14,397 nucleotides of DNA, from NCBI GenBank assembly GCA_934717855.1, contig CAKUZI010000017.1, forward strand, positions 1-14,397, written 5' to 3'. The translations under genes and the position numbers were made by a program. This DNA comes from an uncultured Candidatus Melainabacteria bacterium. GTDB lineage: Bacteria > Cyanobacteriota > Vampirovibrionia > Gastranaerophilales > Gastranaerophilaceae. Positions 7,283 through 13,391 of the stretch are shown piece by piece. The stretch's first letter is position 1; each line of letters begins with the position of its first letter. The notes beneath the pieces are model-generated. The model was given only the letters and a program-made list of their open reading frames with translations, made no database searches and was not told where the DNA came from.

Positions 7283-8008
7283 ATGAGTATTGAAGTTAAA
7301 AATTTAATAAAAACATTTGACGAAAGACGTGTTATAGACAATATTTCATTCAAAGTTGAAGATGGAGAAACTCTAGCTGTTGTAGGTTTTTCAGGCTCCG
7401 GGAAAAGTACTATTTTAAAAATCATATGCGGACTTTTAAACCAAGATAGCGGTGAAATAATCACATCAAAAGGCGATATTGCAATGGTTTTTCAATATTC
7501 AGCATTATTTGATTCTTTAACAGTTGCTGACAACATCGCATTTGCTCTTCACGAAAGAAAGGATTTGAGAAACAAGTATTCTGAAAAAGAAATCCGAAAA
7601 ATTGTTTCTGAAAAACTCGAACTTGTCGGCCTCAAAGGAATTGAAAATCAATACCCATCAGAATTGTCCGGAGGCATGCAAAAACGCGTAAGCTTTGCAC
7701 GTGCAATAGTTACCGCTCCAAACACAATTCTTTATGACGAACCGACAGCAGGATTAGACCCAATTTCATCTACCCTTATAGAGGATTACATTGTAAGATT
7801 AAAAGAAGAAACACGCGCATCATCAATTGTTGTTACACACCAAATGTCAACAATTCAACGAACCGCAAACAAAGTTATAATGCTATATGATGGCAAAATA
7901 GTTTATGCTGGAACTCCCGAAGATATGCTAAAACAAAACACTCCATACACAAAACAATTTGTTACAGCATCTTTAGAAGGCCCTATGCAAATGATAGCTG
8001 AGAATTAG
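7283..8008 (+). CDS. mlaF: MlaF-family ABC transporter ATPase
   Basis: A 241-residue ATP-binding subunit that would power the MlaE permease at the cytoplasmic face of the inner membrane. It has Walker A GFSGSGKST (35-43, Lys41), Q-loop Gln71 in VFQYSALFDSLTV, signature LSGGM (128-132), Walker B ILYDEPTAGLD (149-159, catalytic Glu153) and switch His186 in VVTHQ. The 'FQ-x-x-ALFDSLTV-x-NIAF' segment after the Q-loop is typical of the MlaF/Ttg2A/TGD3 branch. All ATPase residues are present. AGAGGT (7265-7270), directly after the mlaE stop, is the likely ribosome site, with a rather long spacing of 12 nt to the ATG. The 18-bp gap on each side indicates cotranscription with mlaE and the aminotransferase. 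Confidence 0.93.
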   Translation: MSIEVKNLIKTFDERRVIDNISFKVEDGETLAVVGFSGSGKSTILKIICGLLNQDSGEIITSKGDIAMVFQYSALFDSLTVADNIAFALHERKDLRNKYSEKEIRKIVSEKLELVGLKGIENQYPSELSGGMQKRVSFARAIVTAPNTILYDEPTAGLDPISSTLIEDYIVRLKEETRASSIVVTHQMSTIQRTANKVIMLYDGKIVYAGTPEDMLKQNTPYTKQFVTASLEGPMQMIAEN

Positions 8009-8026
8009 AAATAAGAGGATATAATT

Positions 8027-9277
8027 ATGGATATAGAAAAACTATTCAACGAAGAAGTAATGTCACTTGACACTTACATAATGTTCAAGCTAAAAGAACA
8101 AACAGCAAAATTAAAAGATGAATTAACTGCAAGAAATAGAGCTCCGATTTCATTATCTATGGGAGCTCCGACAGCAAACCCACCAAAAGTTCTTATAGAC
8201 AGACTAAAAGACATTTTAGACGAGGACGGCATCCATATGTATTCAACTCCTAAAGGAGAACCTTACCTAAGAAAAGCAATTGCGACAAGAATGAAAAATC
8301 GTTTTGGCGTAGATTTAGATCCTGAAACAGAAATTTTTTCTCTTGTAGGTTCAAAAGAAGGGATTGCAAACCTTGTAAGATTTATTACAACACCAAAACA
8401 CGAAGAACTTGAAAAAGATGTAATTATGGTTCCGGATCCTTGCTACGCATCTTATTTGCAATTTGTAAAATGTTCTGGAGCAAAAGCATATCCAATGCCT
8501 TTGACTGAAGAAAACAATTACAAACCAGATGTAGAAGCAATTTACAATCAAATCCTCAAAGATGGCTACAAACCCGAAAACATCAAAGCTTTGTTTATAA
8601 ATTTCCCTAATAATCCGATGGGTATTTCAACAACTAAAGAATACGTCCAATCTGTAATCGATTTTTGTAAAAAGCATAATATCTTATTGGCTTCAGATGC
8701 CGCTTATGCAGATTTGTATTTTGCAGAAGACGAAAAACCTTTCAGCATCTTTGAACTTGAGGGTGCAAAAGACATTGGTATAGAATTTTACAGTTTTTCA
8801 AAACCATATGCGGTTACCGGCTGGCGTTTAGGCTGGGTTTGCGGGAATAAAGATGTTGTACAACGCTTTGGAAAAGGTAAATCAACAATTGATAATGGGA
8901 TTTTTAAGGCGTTGCAAAAAGCTTGTGCTGAAATTTTAAACTCTGAAGAGGGCGATAAATATATTGAAGAAGGTAACAAAGGTTATGCAAGAAAACAAGC
9001 TATTATGGTAAAGGGATTTAAAGAATTAGGCTGGAATATTGATGAAAAAACAGTTCCACACACAACTTTCTACCTTTGGTTACCAATTCCGAAACGATAT
9101 GACTCCGCTTTCAAATTTTGCGAAGATGTTTTGAAAAAATCCGGAGTTGTCTTAGTTCCCGGTAACGCTTTTGGAGAGCACGGAGAAGGCTTTTTCAGAC
9201 TGTCTTACGTTTGCTCTGACGAACAACTTCAAGAAGTAATTGATCGATTTAAAGAAGACGGATTTACTTTTGAATAA
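8027..9277 (+). CDS. PLP-dependent class I/II aminotransferase (LL-diaminopimelate/aspartate type)
   Basis: A 416-residue pyridoxal-phosphate enzyme of fold type I that would move an amino group between an amino acid and 2-oxoglutarate in the cytosol. Visible signatures are the NFPNNPMG turn (192-199), SDAAYADLYF (223-232), the Schiff-base lysine Lys259 in SFSKPYAVTGWRLGW, and Arg391 in FFRLSY, which binds the substrate carboxylate. Length fits LL-diaminopimelate aminotransferase (DapL, about 410). Cyanobacterial relatives make lysine and peptidoglycan diaminopimelate by DapL, so that is the favoured role. However, the lysine motif is that of the general aspartate/alanine group, so no symbol is given. 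AGAGGA (8014-8019) lies 7 nt before the ATG. It is the last gene of the mlaE-mlaF operon and is followed at once by a strong terminator. Confidence 0.87.
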   Translation: MDIEKLFNEEVMSLDTYIMFKLKEQTAKLKDELTARNRAPISLSMGAPTANPPKVLIDRLKDILDEDGIHMYSTPKGEPYLRKAIATRMKNRFGVDLDPETEIFSLVGSKEGIANLVRFITTPKHEELEKDVIMVPDPCYASYLQFVKCSGAKAYPMPLTEENNYKPDVEAIYNQILKDGYKPENIKALFINFPNNPMGISTTKEYVQSVIDFCKKHNILLASDAAYADLYFAEDEKPFSIFELEGAKDIGIEFYSFSKPYAVTGWRLGWVCGNKDVVQRFGKGKSTIDNGIFKALQKACAEILNSEEGDKYIEEGNKGYARKQAIMVKGFKELGWNIDEKTVPHTTFYLWLPIPKRYDSAFKFCEDVLKKSGVVLVPGNAFGEHGEGFFRLSYVCSDEQLQEVIDRFKEDGFTFE

Positions 9278-9283
9278 AAAACA

Positions 9284-9316
9284 AAAAGCCTTGAAATCAA
9301 AACTTTCAAGGCTTTT
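9284..9316 (+). terminator. Rho-independent terminator of the mlaE-mlaF-aminotransferase operon
   Basis: AAAAGCCTTGAAA (9284-9296) and TTTCAAGGCTTTT (9304-9316) are perfect 13-bp complements around a 7-nt loop. The stem ends in a T run, and an A run precedes it. It starts 7 bp after the aminotransferase stop, leaving folK to its own promoter. Confidence 0.9.
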
Positions 9317-9326
9317 CATTTAATCA

Positions 9327-9355
9327 TTGACAATTTTCAAAAAAAATCTTAAAAT
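9327..9355 (+). promoter_or_regulatory. Promoter of folK, predicted leaderless
   Basis: A perfect TTGACA (9327-9332), a 17-bp spacer and TAAAAT (9350-9355) form the best promoter in the window. Six bases later comes the ATG at 9362, the exact expected start of transcription. There is no ribosome site between them. Confidence 0.8.
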
Positions 9356-9361
9356 ACTTAT

Positions 9362-9871
9362 ATGGCTATAGCGTATTTAAGTTTAGGTTCAAATAAAGGT
9401 GACAGAATTGGATTTGTTCAACAAGCAACAAGTCTCTTGAACGCTAGCGACGGAATTTCTCTTATAAGAACCTCAGCTTTTTACGAATCCGAACCTTGGG
9501 GAATGGATTCAAAAAATTGGTTTGTTAACGCTGTTGTTGAAATTAAAACAACACTTTCTCCGCAAGAATTATTAACTCAATGTCAAAGAATTGAAACTCA
9601 ACTTGGACGGAAACGCCTAGATGATACAAAGGAATATCAAGACAGAACGATTGATATTGATATTTTGTTTTACAATAAAGAAATCGTAAATGATGAAAAT
9701 TTAACAATTCCTCATAAATTCTTGCACTTGAGAGCTTTTACACTTGTCCCTCTATTAGAACTTATTCCAAATTTTGAACATCCGCTTTTACACAAAACAA
9801 TAGCTCAGTTACATGATGATTTAGAAAATCCTGAAATGGTGTTTTTGTATGGAACAAGAGTTGAACTCTAG
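9362..9871 (+). CDS. folK: 2-amino-4-hydroxy-6-hydroxymethyldihydropteridine diphosphokinase
   Basis: A 169-residue HPPK that transfers pyrophosphate from ATP to 6-hydroxymethyl-dihydropterin in folate synthesis. Diagnostic parts are the N-terminal YLSLGSNKGDR (5-15), the SAFYESEPWG substrate strand (38-47), NAVVEIKT (56-63), the HPPK signature YQDRTIDIDILFY (92-104) with magnesium-binding Asp98 and Asp100, and PHKFLHLRAFTLVPL (117-131). Length is normal for a stand-alone FolK (about 160). No folP or folB lies beside it. It follows a strong terminator and begins exactly where its own promoter should start transcription, so the message is probably leaderless. Its last 23 bases overlap the next gene, which implies cotranscription and coupled translation. 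Confidence 0.95.
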   Translation: MAIAYLSLGSNKGDRIGFVQQATSLLNASDGISLIRTSAFYESEPWGMDSKNWFVNAVVEIKTTLSPQELLTQCQRIETQLGRKRLDDTKEYQDRTIDIDILFYNKEIVNDENLTIPHKFLHLRAFTLVPLLELIPNFEHPLLHKTIAQLHDDLENPEMVFLYGTRVEL

Positions 9872-10973
9872 AGTAATTATTATTGGTGGCGGTCCTGCAG
9901 GTTGTATTTGTGCATATTTTTTGCAGGACAAATTTGACGTCACAATTATTGAAAAAAACTCTCCTATAAAAACTCTTTTACCGACAGGGGGCGGAAGATG
10001 CAACCTTTGTCACGCAGAATTTGATTTTAAAGAACTCGCAAAAAACTATCCGAGAGGAGAAAAATTTTTGTATTCAGTACTTTCAAAATTTGGGACAGCT
10101 GATACAATTGAATTTTTTGAAAAAATCGGTGTTAAAACATATATACAAGAAAACATGAGGATTTTTCCACAATCAAACAGTGCAAAAGATGTTAGAGACC
10201 ACTTTTTAAAAGCTTTGAACAAAGTAAAATTTATCAAAGAAAATGCCTTACGGATTAACAAACTGGAAAATAAATATTCCGTCGTAACTGATATTGGAGC
10301 GCATAAAGCAGATTATGTAGTCATTGCGACAGGCGGACACGCAACTTATGACTTAATTAAAATGCTTGGTCATAAAATTATTGAACCCAAGCCTGCTCTC
10401 GTCGGGCTTTTAACAAAAGAAAATTTTTCTGCAATTAGCGGAGTTGTTCTAAACGATATTTTGTTTACACATAAAGGAATTTCCGGCCCTAAAATCTACG
10501 AAATTTCATCACTTAAAGCTAGAGAAAAATTCCCATACAAATTAAGTTTTGACTTTATTGGCGAAATAGATTTGCAAACTGAACTAAACTCAAATCCGCA
10601 TAAAAGCATTAAAAACCTATTGTCAGAACATATTCCCAAATCTTTTGCTGACTTTGTTTTAAGAGAACTAAAAATCAATTCGGATTTAAAATGTCACGCA
10701 ATCGACGGCAAAACAAGAGATAGAATTCTTGATAAATTGCACAATTTTGAATTTACCATAACCGGAACTTTTCCGGATGGCGAAGTTGTTACGTCGGGAG
10801 GAGTAGACTTGAAAGAAGTTAATTCTAAAAATATGGAATCAAAAATTGTCCCACATATTTATTTTTGCGGTGAAGTTCTGGATATTGACGGGTTTTGCGG
10901 AGGATTTAACCTGCAGAATTGTTGGTCTACAGGATATGTTGCAAGTCAAGGAATTCTAAATTCAACTCTCTAA
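9849..10973 (+). CDS. HI0933/YhiN (BaiN)-family FAD-dependent oxidoreductase
   Basis: A 374-residue flavoprotein of the HI0933/YhiN group, an incompletely understood family that includes BaiN. It has the dinucleotide-binding GGGPAG (13-18), the family-specific GGGRCN (47-52), an ATGG loop (160-163), GEVVTSGGV (311-319) and the C-terminal FCGEVLDIDGFCGGFNLQ (339-356) that closes over FAD. All these are intact, although the protein is somewhat shorter than the usual 390-410 because of a reduced middle insert. The ATG lies inside folK in another frame, 23 bp before the folK stop. Only GGTG precedes it as a weak ribosome site, so translation is probably coupled to folK. The substrate is unknown; the folK link does not by itself show a folate role. 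It converges on the gene ending at 11029 with only 55 bp between. Confidence 0.9.
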   Translation: MEQELNSRVIIIGGGPAGCICAYFLQDKFDVTIIEKNSPIKTLLPTGGGRCNLCHAEFDFKELAKNYPRGEKFLYSVLSKFGTADTIEFFEKIGVKTYIQENMRIFPQSNSAKDVRDHFLKALNKVKFIKENALRINKLENKYSVVTDIGAHKADYVVIATGGHATYDLIKMLGHKIIEPKPALVGLLTKENFSAISGVVLNDILFTHKGISGPKIYEISSLKAREKFPYKLSFDFIGEIDLQTELNSNPHKSIKNLLSEHIPKSFADFVLRELKINSDLKCHAIDGKTRDRILDKLHNFEFTITGTFPDGEVVTSGGVDLKEVNSKNMESKIVPHIYFCGEVLDIDGFCGGFNLQNCWSTGYVASQGILNSTL

Positions 10974-11028
10974 TTGAGAATTACCAGTAGCTCTCTAGCA
11001 ACATTTTAAATCCAAAATCAAGTATTGC

Positions 11029-12384
11029 TTAACTATTTTTTATGTTAGCCATCATTTCTTTTCTAATATCTTCTTTTACTTGAAAACCACCGTTATCATT
11101 TCCAAATTTTCTCATTGCAATCATCAATGCAGGAGCAAGAACGCCCAAAGCACCGATACATGCTCCGATATTTAAAAGAGTAGAATTTCTTTTAACTTTC
11201 TTAACGTTTTTCAAAAATGCTTCGATAGATTTATCCTTAACATCAGTTGCTTTAAACGCTTCAAATTTTTTGCTTAATTTTTGCAATTTATTAGCAATAT
11301 TTTGGAATTCATCGTAATCAATAAACTGTCTATAATCAACGTCATCAGCTTGTGTAGCTTTTTTCAATGTTGGAATAACATCTGACATTTTTGCCATTTT
11401 AACAACAAAATCGTCCGGATTATTATGAATATAATCAAGCATATTATTGTAAGAATTTAGTTTTAAAACCTTTTCAGAACTTTTAGTCAAAGAACCGTCT
11501 TTAAAGGCTTTTGCAAGTTCTTCACTTTCAATAACTCTTGCATCCAAATCAATTGAAACAGGTTTTTGCGTATTTTTATCAGCTCTTTTTTCTAAGAAAT
11601 TTTGAATTGGCTTACTGGCAAAATACATAAACGCCCAGAAAGAGCCCTCTTTAATCATATATCCCAAAAGTTCTTGTTTATTTCTTGATTCCGCAAGTCT
11701 TTCTGCTGTAATAGAACCGTCTAAAATCATCAAGTTTTTAACAGGATTAAACATAAAATCAGACAAACCACCGGTAAATGACGGTTGTTTTTGTCCTTGA
11801 ATTCCCTGAAATGCCGTTTTTCTATCAGGTTTTGTATACAAAAACTTATCCTTGTTGTCTTTGTTTTCAAGTTGCATTTCAGCTAGAATTTCTTTTTGTG
11901 CATTCTTTTTAGTCTGATCATGTCTATATTTTGTAAGCCCTGCATAAGACGCGATTGTTAACGCTGTAGATACTACGAATTTCCCTAACGCAAGATTTTT
12001 GGTGAATTTAGGATTTTTTACAGCATTTTTTATACTGTCTTTGATAGAAGAATCTGCGTATTTTATTGATTTGTTTATAAGTTTTTTTCTTTTTTTAGAA
12101 AGATTTCTAACATCAAAATCCGGATCAATTTTTAATGCTTTATATAAAGTAAAATCTAATAATTTTTTATATACGGGAATACCAAAAAGCCAAATGGCTT
12201 GAGTTCCAAACTCATCTAAAAATCTGTCTTTTCCCTCAAGTTTGTCTCCGGTAATGTACGAACCGGCAGTCAAACCGACACTATTTGCGATGTCTTTTAT
12301 TGCCATAGGAACAAGTGAATTACTGTTCCCTAATTTTGAATATATATAACTTGCAGTTCCTGCTGAAGTAATTGCTGGAATCAT
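11029..12384 (-). CDS. Lineage-type unknown protein with hydrophobic segments
   Basis: A 451-residue protein with no fold I recognise. It has glycine/alanine-rich hydrophobic stretches near the N-terminus (about 3-12 and 30-45, 'SAGTASYIYS' and 'SVGLTAGSYI'), in the middle (about 128-148, VVSTALTIASYAGL) and at the C-terminus (about 402-426, LLNIGACIGALGVLAPALMIA). It is probably associated with a membrane. The regions between are lysine-rich and helical. A linker carries QPSFTGGLSDF (about 202-212), an 'F-x-G' segment seen in many unknown proteins of gut Melainabacteria-like genomes (from memory). A TTG 33 bp upstream is in frame, but AAAGG (12390-12394) sits 5 nt before the ATG at 12384, so that start is preferred. 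A possible 27-codon ORF ends 43 bp upstream. The function is unknown. Confidence 0.75.
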   Translation of the reverse strand: MIPAITSAGTASYIYSKLGNSNSLVPMAIKDIANSVGLTAGSYITGDKLEGKDRFLDEFGTQAIWLFGIPVYKKLLDFTLYKALKIDPDFDVRNLSKKRKKLINKSIKYADSSIKDSIKNAVKNPKFTKNLALGKFVVSTALTIASYAGLTKYRHDQTKKNAQKEILAEMQLENKDNKDKFLYTKPDRKTAFQGIQGQKQPSFTGGLSDFMFNPVKNLMILDGSITAERLAESRNKQELLGYMIKEGSFWAFMYFASKPIQNFLEKRADKNTQKPVSIDLDARVIESEELAKAFKDGSLTKSSEKVLKLNSYNNMLDYIHNNPDDFVVKMAKMSDVIPTLKKATQADDVDYRQFIDYDEFQNIANKLQKLSKKFEAFKATDVKDKSIEAFLKNVKKVKRNSTLLNIGACIGALGVLAPALMIAMRKFGNDNGGFQVKEDIRKEMMANIKNS

Positions 12385-12389
12385 TTTAA

Positions 12390-12394
12390 CCTTT
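12390..12394 (-). promoter_or_regulatory. Shine-Dalgarno site deciding the start at 12384
   Basis: AAAGG on the minus strand, 5 nt before ATG 12384. It lies inside the longer frame from TTG 12417 and argues against that start. Confidence 0.6.
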
Positions 12395-12427
12395 CCACGG
12401 CATATTTCACCGTTCAATAATTAAGTA

Positions 12428-12511
12428 CTATAGACCCCAAATTAAGTTCATTAATTTGACGATAGGGGCATTCGCCTTTATTATTGAGGTTCGTCGGATA
12501 TTTTCTTGCAT
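12428..12511 (-). CDS. Possible 27-residue small protein upstream of the 451-aa gene
   Basis: An ATG at 12511 preceded by AAGG with 7 nt spacing opens a 27-codon frame ending at TAG (12430-12428), 43 bp before the start of the 451-residue gene on the same strand. The product begins MQENIRRTSIIKANAPIVKL and ends NLIWGL: a basic N-terminal half with a hydrophobic, tryptophan-containing C-terminus. Its 3' end also contains a hairpin (see 12435-12468). It could be a small membrane-associated protein, an upstream ORF regulating the following gene, or chance. No convincing -35/-10 pair precedes it. Confidence 0.3.
   Translation of the reverse strand: MQENIRRTSIIKANAPIVKLMNLIWGL
12435..12468. repeat. 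Hairpin-forming inverted repeat in the leader of the 451-aa gene
   Basis: AAATTAA (12439-12445) and TTAATTT (12451-12457) are perfect 7-bp complements around a 5-nt loop. CCCC (12435-12438) can also pair with GGGG (12465-12468) across a 7-nt bulge. In the minus-strand RNA this structure lies about 50-85 nt before the ATG at 12384. No U-tract follows, so a leader-RNA or stability role fits better than termination. Confidence 0.4.
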
Positions 12512-12591
12512 TCTTCTACCTTTCACTTTTTCTATAAGTAACATCAATATGAATATTTGCCTGTTTGGCTTTAAAATTTTACGATTATTAA

Positions 12592-12622
12592 CAAAAAAAA
12601 TGACCTTTCGGGGGGAAAGGTC
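12592..12622 (-). terminator. Rho-independent terminator of the small minus-strand transcript
   Basis: On the minus strand GACCTTTC (complement of 12622-12615), five C bases and GAAAGGTC (12609-12602) form a perfect 8-bp stem, followed by A and eight T bases (12600-12593). Outer repeats ATTAACA (12587-12593) and TGTTAAT (12624-12630) can extend the stem. Orientation is minus only. The sole minus-strand unit with its own promoter feeding into it is the short one starting near 12722. Confidence 0.85.
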
Positions 12623-12665
12623 TTGTTAATGAAAAGTCTTCTTCACGATAAACTGTGAGCGTGTT

Positions 12666-12722
12666 TTATAACAAGCCTTTATAAGTTCTCACAATTCGTC
12701 GTAATTGGTTCATAATAATCAT
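12666..12722 (-). CDS. Possible leaderless 18-residue microprotein
   Basis: The ATG at 12722 lies exactly six bases after a -10 box, as at the kinase, mlaE and folK, and opens an 18-codon frame, MIIMNQLRRIVRTYKGLL, ending at TAA (12668-12666). The product is strongly basic (three Arg, one Lys) with hydrophobic ends, so an amphipathic peptide is possible. The frame overlaps the 5' half of the main RNA hairpin, so peptide and structured RNA may coexist. It is too short for coding statistics. The case rests on the promoter-to-ATG geometry shared with real genes here. Confidence 0.35.
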   Translation of the reverse strand: MIIMNQLRRIVRTYKGLL

Positions 12723-12728
12723 ACGAAC

Positions 12729-12756
12729 ATAATACATTAAAAAAAATTATTGTAAA
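12729..12756 (-). promoter_or_regulatory. Promoter of the small minus-strand transcript
   Basis: On the minus strand TTTACA (12756-12751), a 16-bp spacer and TATTAT (12734-12729) each match consensus at five of six positions. The expected start is at 12722, the A of an ATG. Confidence 0.6.
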
Positions 12757-12816
12757 GATGTAAATTTTTCTTAAAAAAGTGTTAAATTTTTCTAATTTTG
12801 AGTTTTGTGGAATTAT

Positions 12817-13152
12817 ATGCAAATACAAAATAATAACAACATACCATTCAATGGGATAAAATTATCAAGCGCAAAATTTGAAGATGTTAGGGAAGTTGCG
12901 TTTGACCTAAAACGTGCCGGCTTTTTAAATCTTGGATTTAAGAAAGTTTATTGCAACAACAATTTTAATGAAAAACTTAAGCAAGCCCAGTATATTCGAG
13001 AAAGAAGCGGATTTTTTGATAGGGAATTTGGCGCAGTATTTTTCCCTTGGAGTGGCGAAGCCTACATCATGGCTGATCCAAATTACGAACAGCTAATGCT
13101 TCCGGTAATAAAACAATACGACGAAGGCGCAATTTTAAATTTAGCAATTTAA
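12817..13152 (+). CDS. Small unknown protein with N-terminal F-x-G segment
   Basis: A 111-residue protein of no family I can name. It opens MQIQNNNNIPFNGIKLSS: a polar asparagine-rich start followed by an 'F-N-G' element, a style I associate with many unknown proteins of gut Melainabacteria-like genomes. After it comes a compact alpha/beta-looking domain with FFDREFGAVFFPWSGEAYIM (about 70-89) and a hydrophobic C-terminus. There is no signal peptide or membrane segment. A TTG four codons upstream is open, but GTGGA precedes the ATG at 12817 by a usable distance, and the asparagine-rich start is typical. A weak promoter (TTCTTA 12768-12773, TCTAAT 12791-12796) could serve it. The restriction-enzyme remnant follows directly, 8 bp after its stop. 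Confidence 0.65.
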   Translation: MQIQNNNNIPFNGIKLSSAKFEDVREVAFDLKRAGFLNLGFKKVYCNNNFNEKLKQAQYIRERSGFFDREFGAVFFPWSGEAYIMADPNYEQLMLPVIKQYDEGAILNLAI

Positions 13153-13160
13153 GTTTTTAT

Positions 13161-13391
13161 TTGTTATCAACGAGATATATTATTAACACTACTCAATATT
13201 TTGATAACGTACCAGAAGTAGCATGGAACTTCTATATAGGCGGTTATCAACCTGCACAAAAGTGGCTCAAAGGCCATAAGGGCAGGATATTAAGTTATGA
13301 TGAAATCCTGCACTATCAGAAAATTATCAAAGCACTTGTATTAACAAACGACATTATGCAACAGATAGACAAAATAGTTGAGGTGCCATAA
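13161..13391 (+). pseudogene. C-terminal remnant of a Type ISP-like restriction-modification enzyme
   Basis: A 76-codon open frame from TTG 13161 to TAA 13391. From about residue 5 it reads like the extreme C-terminus of the large single-chain Type ISP/IIL-like restriction-modification (adenine methylase-helicase) proteins: INTTQYFDNVPEVAWNFYIG, then GYQPAQKWLK, KGR-LSYDEI-HYQKIIKAL and a final 'MQQIDKI'. Intact members are commonly around a thousand residues, so more than nine tenths is missing, and neither helicase nor methylase motifs occur upstream. The TTG has no ribosome site. I read it as a decayed 5'-deleted copy that cannot be active alone. The family match is from memory of the conserved C-terminal segment. 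A long hairpin overlaps its stop codon. It indicates that a restriction system was once at, or moved through, this locus. Confidence 0.7.

Larger units (their letters stand above)
12592..12722 (-). ncRNA. Predicted 130-nt structured small transcript
   Basis: A promoter at 12756-12729 and a strong terminator at 12622-12592 delimit a minus-strand RNA of about 130 nt in a stretch with no long gene. Its middle can fold into a long arm. AATTGTGAG (complement of 12696-12688) pairs with CTCACAGTT (complement of 12659-12651) over nine positions with one G-U pair, and within it TTATAA (12684-12679) pairs with TTATAA (12671-12666) around a 7-nt loop. With the terminator stem this gives a compact two-hairpin RNA like many bacterial regulatory RNAs. 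I recognise no known family; 6S RNA is not supported because the length and central bubble do not fit. The RNA may instead be, or also be, an mRNA for the 18-codon ORF at its 5' end. Confidence 0.55.

Noticed and set aside
10974..11028. Terminator between the convergent flavoprotein and 451-aa genes
   Set aside because: Only four- to five-base complementary runs (such as TCTC/GAGA) are present, with no T run, so no terminator is called.
11999..12202. A plus-strand 67-codon frame opposite the 451-aa gene
   Set aside because: Its phenylalanine-rich sequence is what the antisense of lysine-rich codons produces; it has no ribosome site.
12385..12417. TTG start adding 11 residues to the 451-aa protein
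   Set aside because: A Shine-Dalgarno site (12390-12394) lies within this extension and is correctly spaced from ATG 12384.
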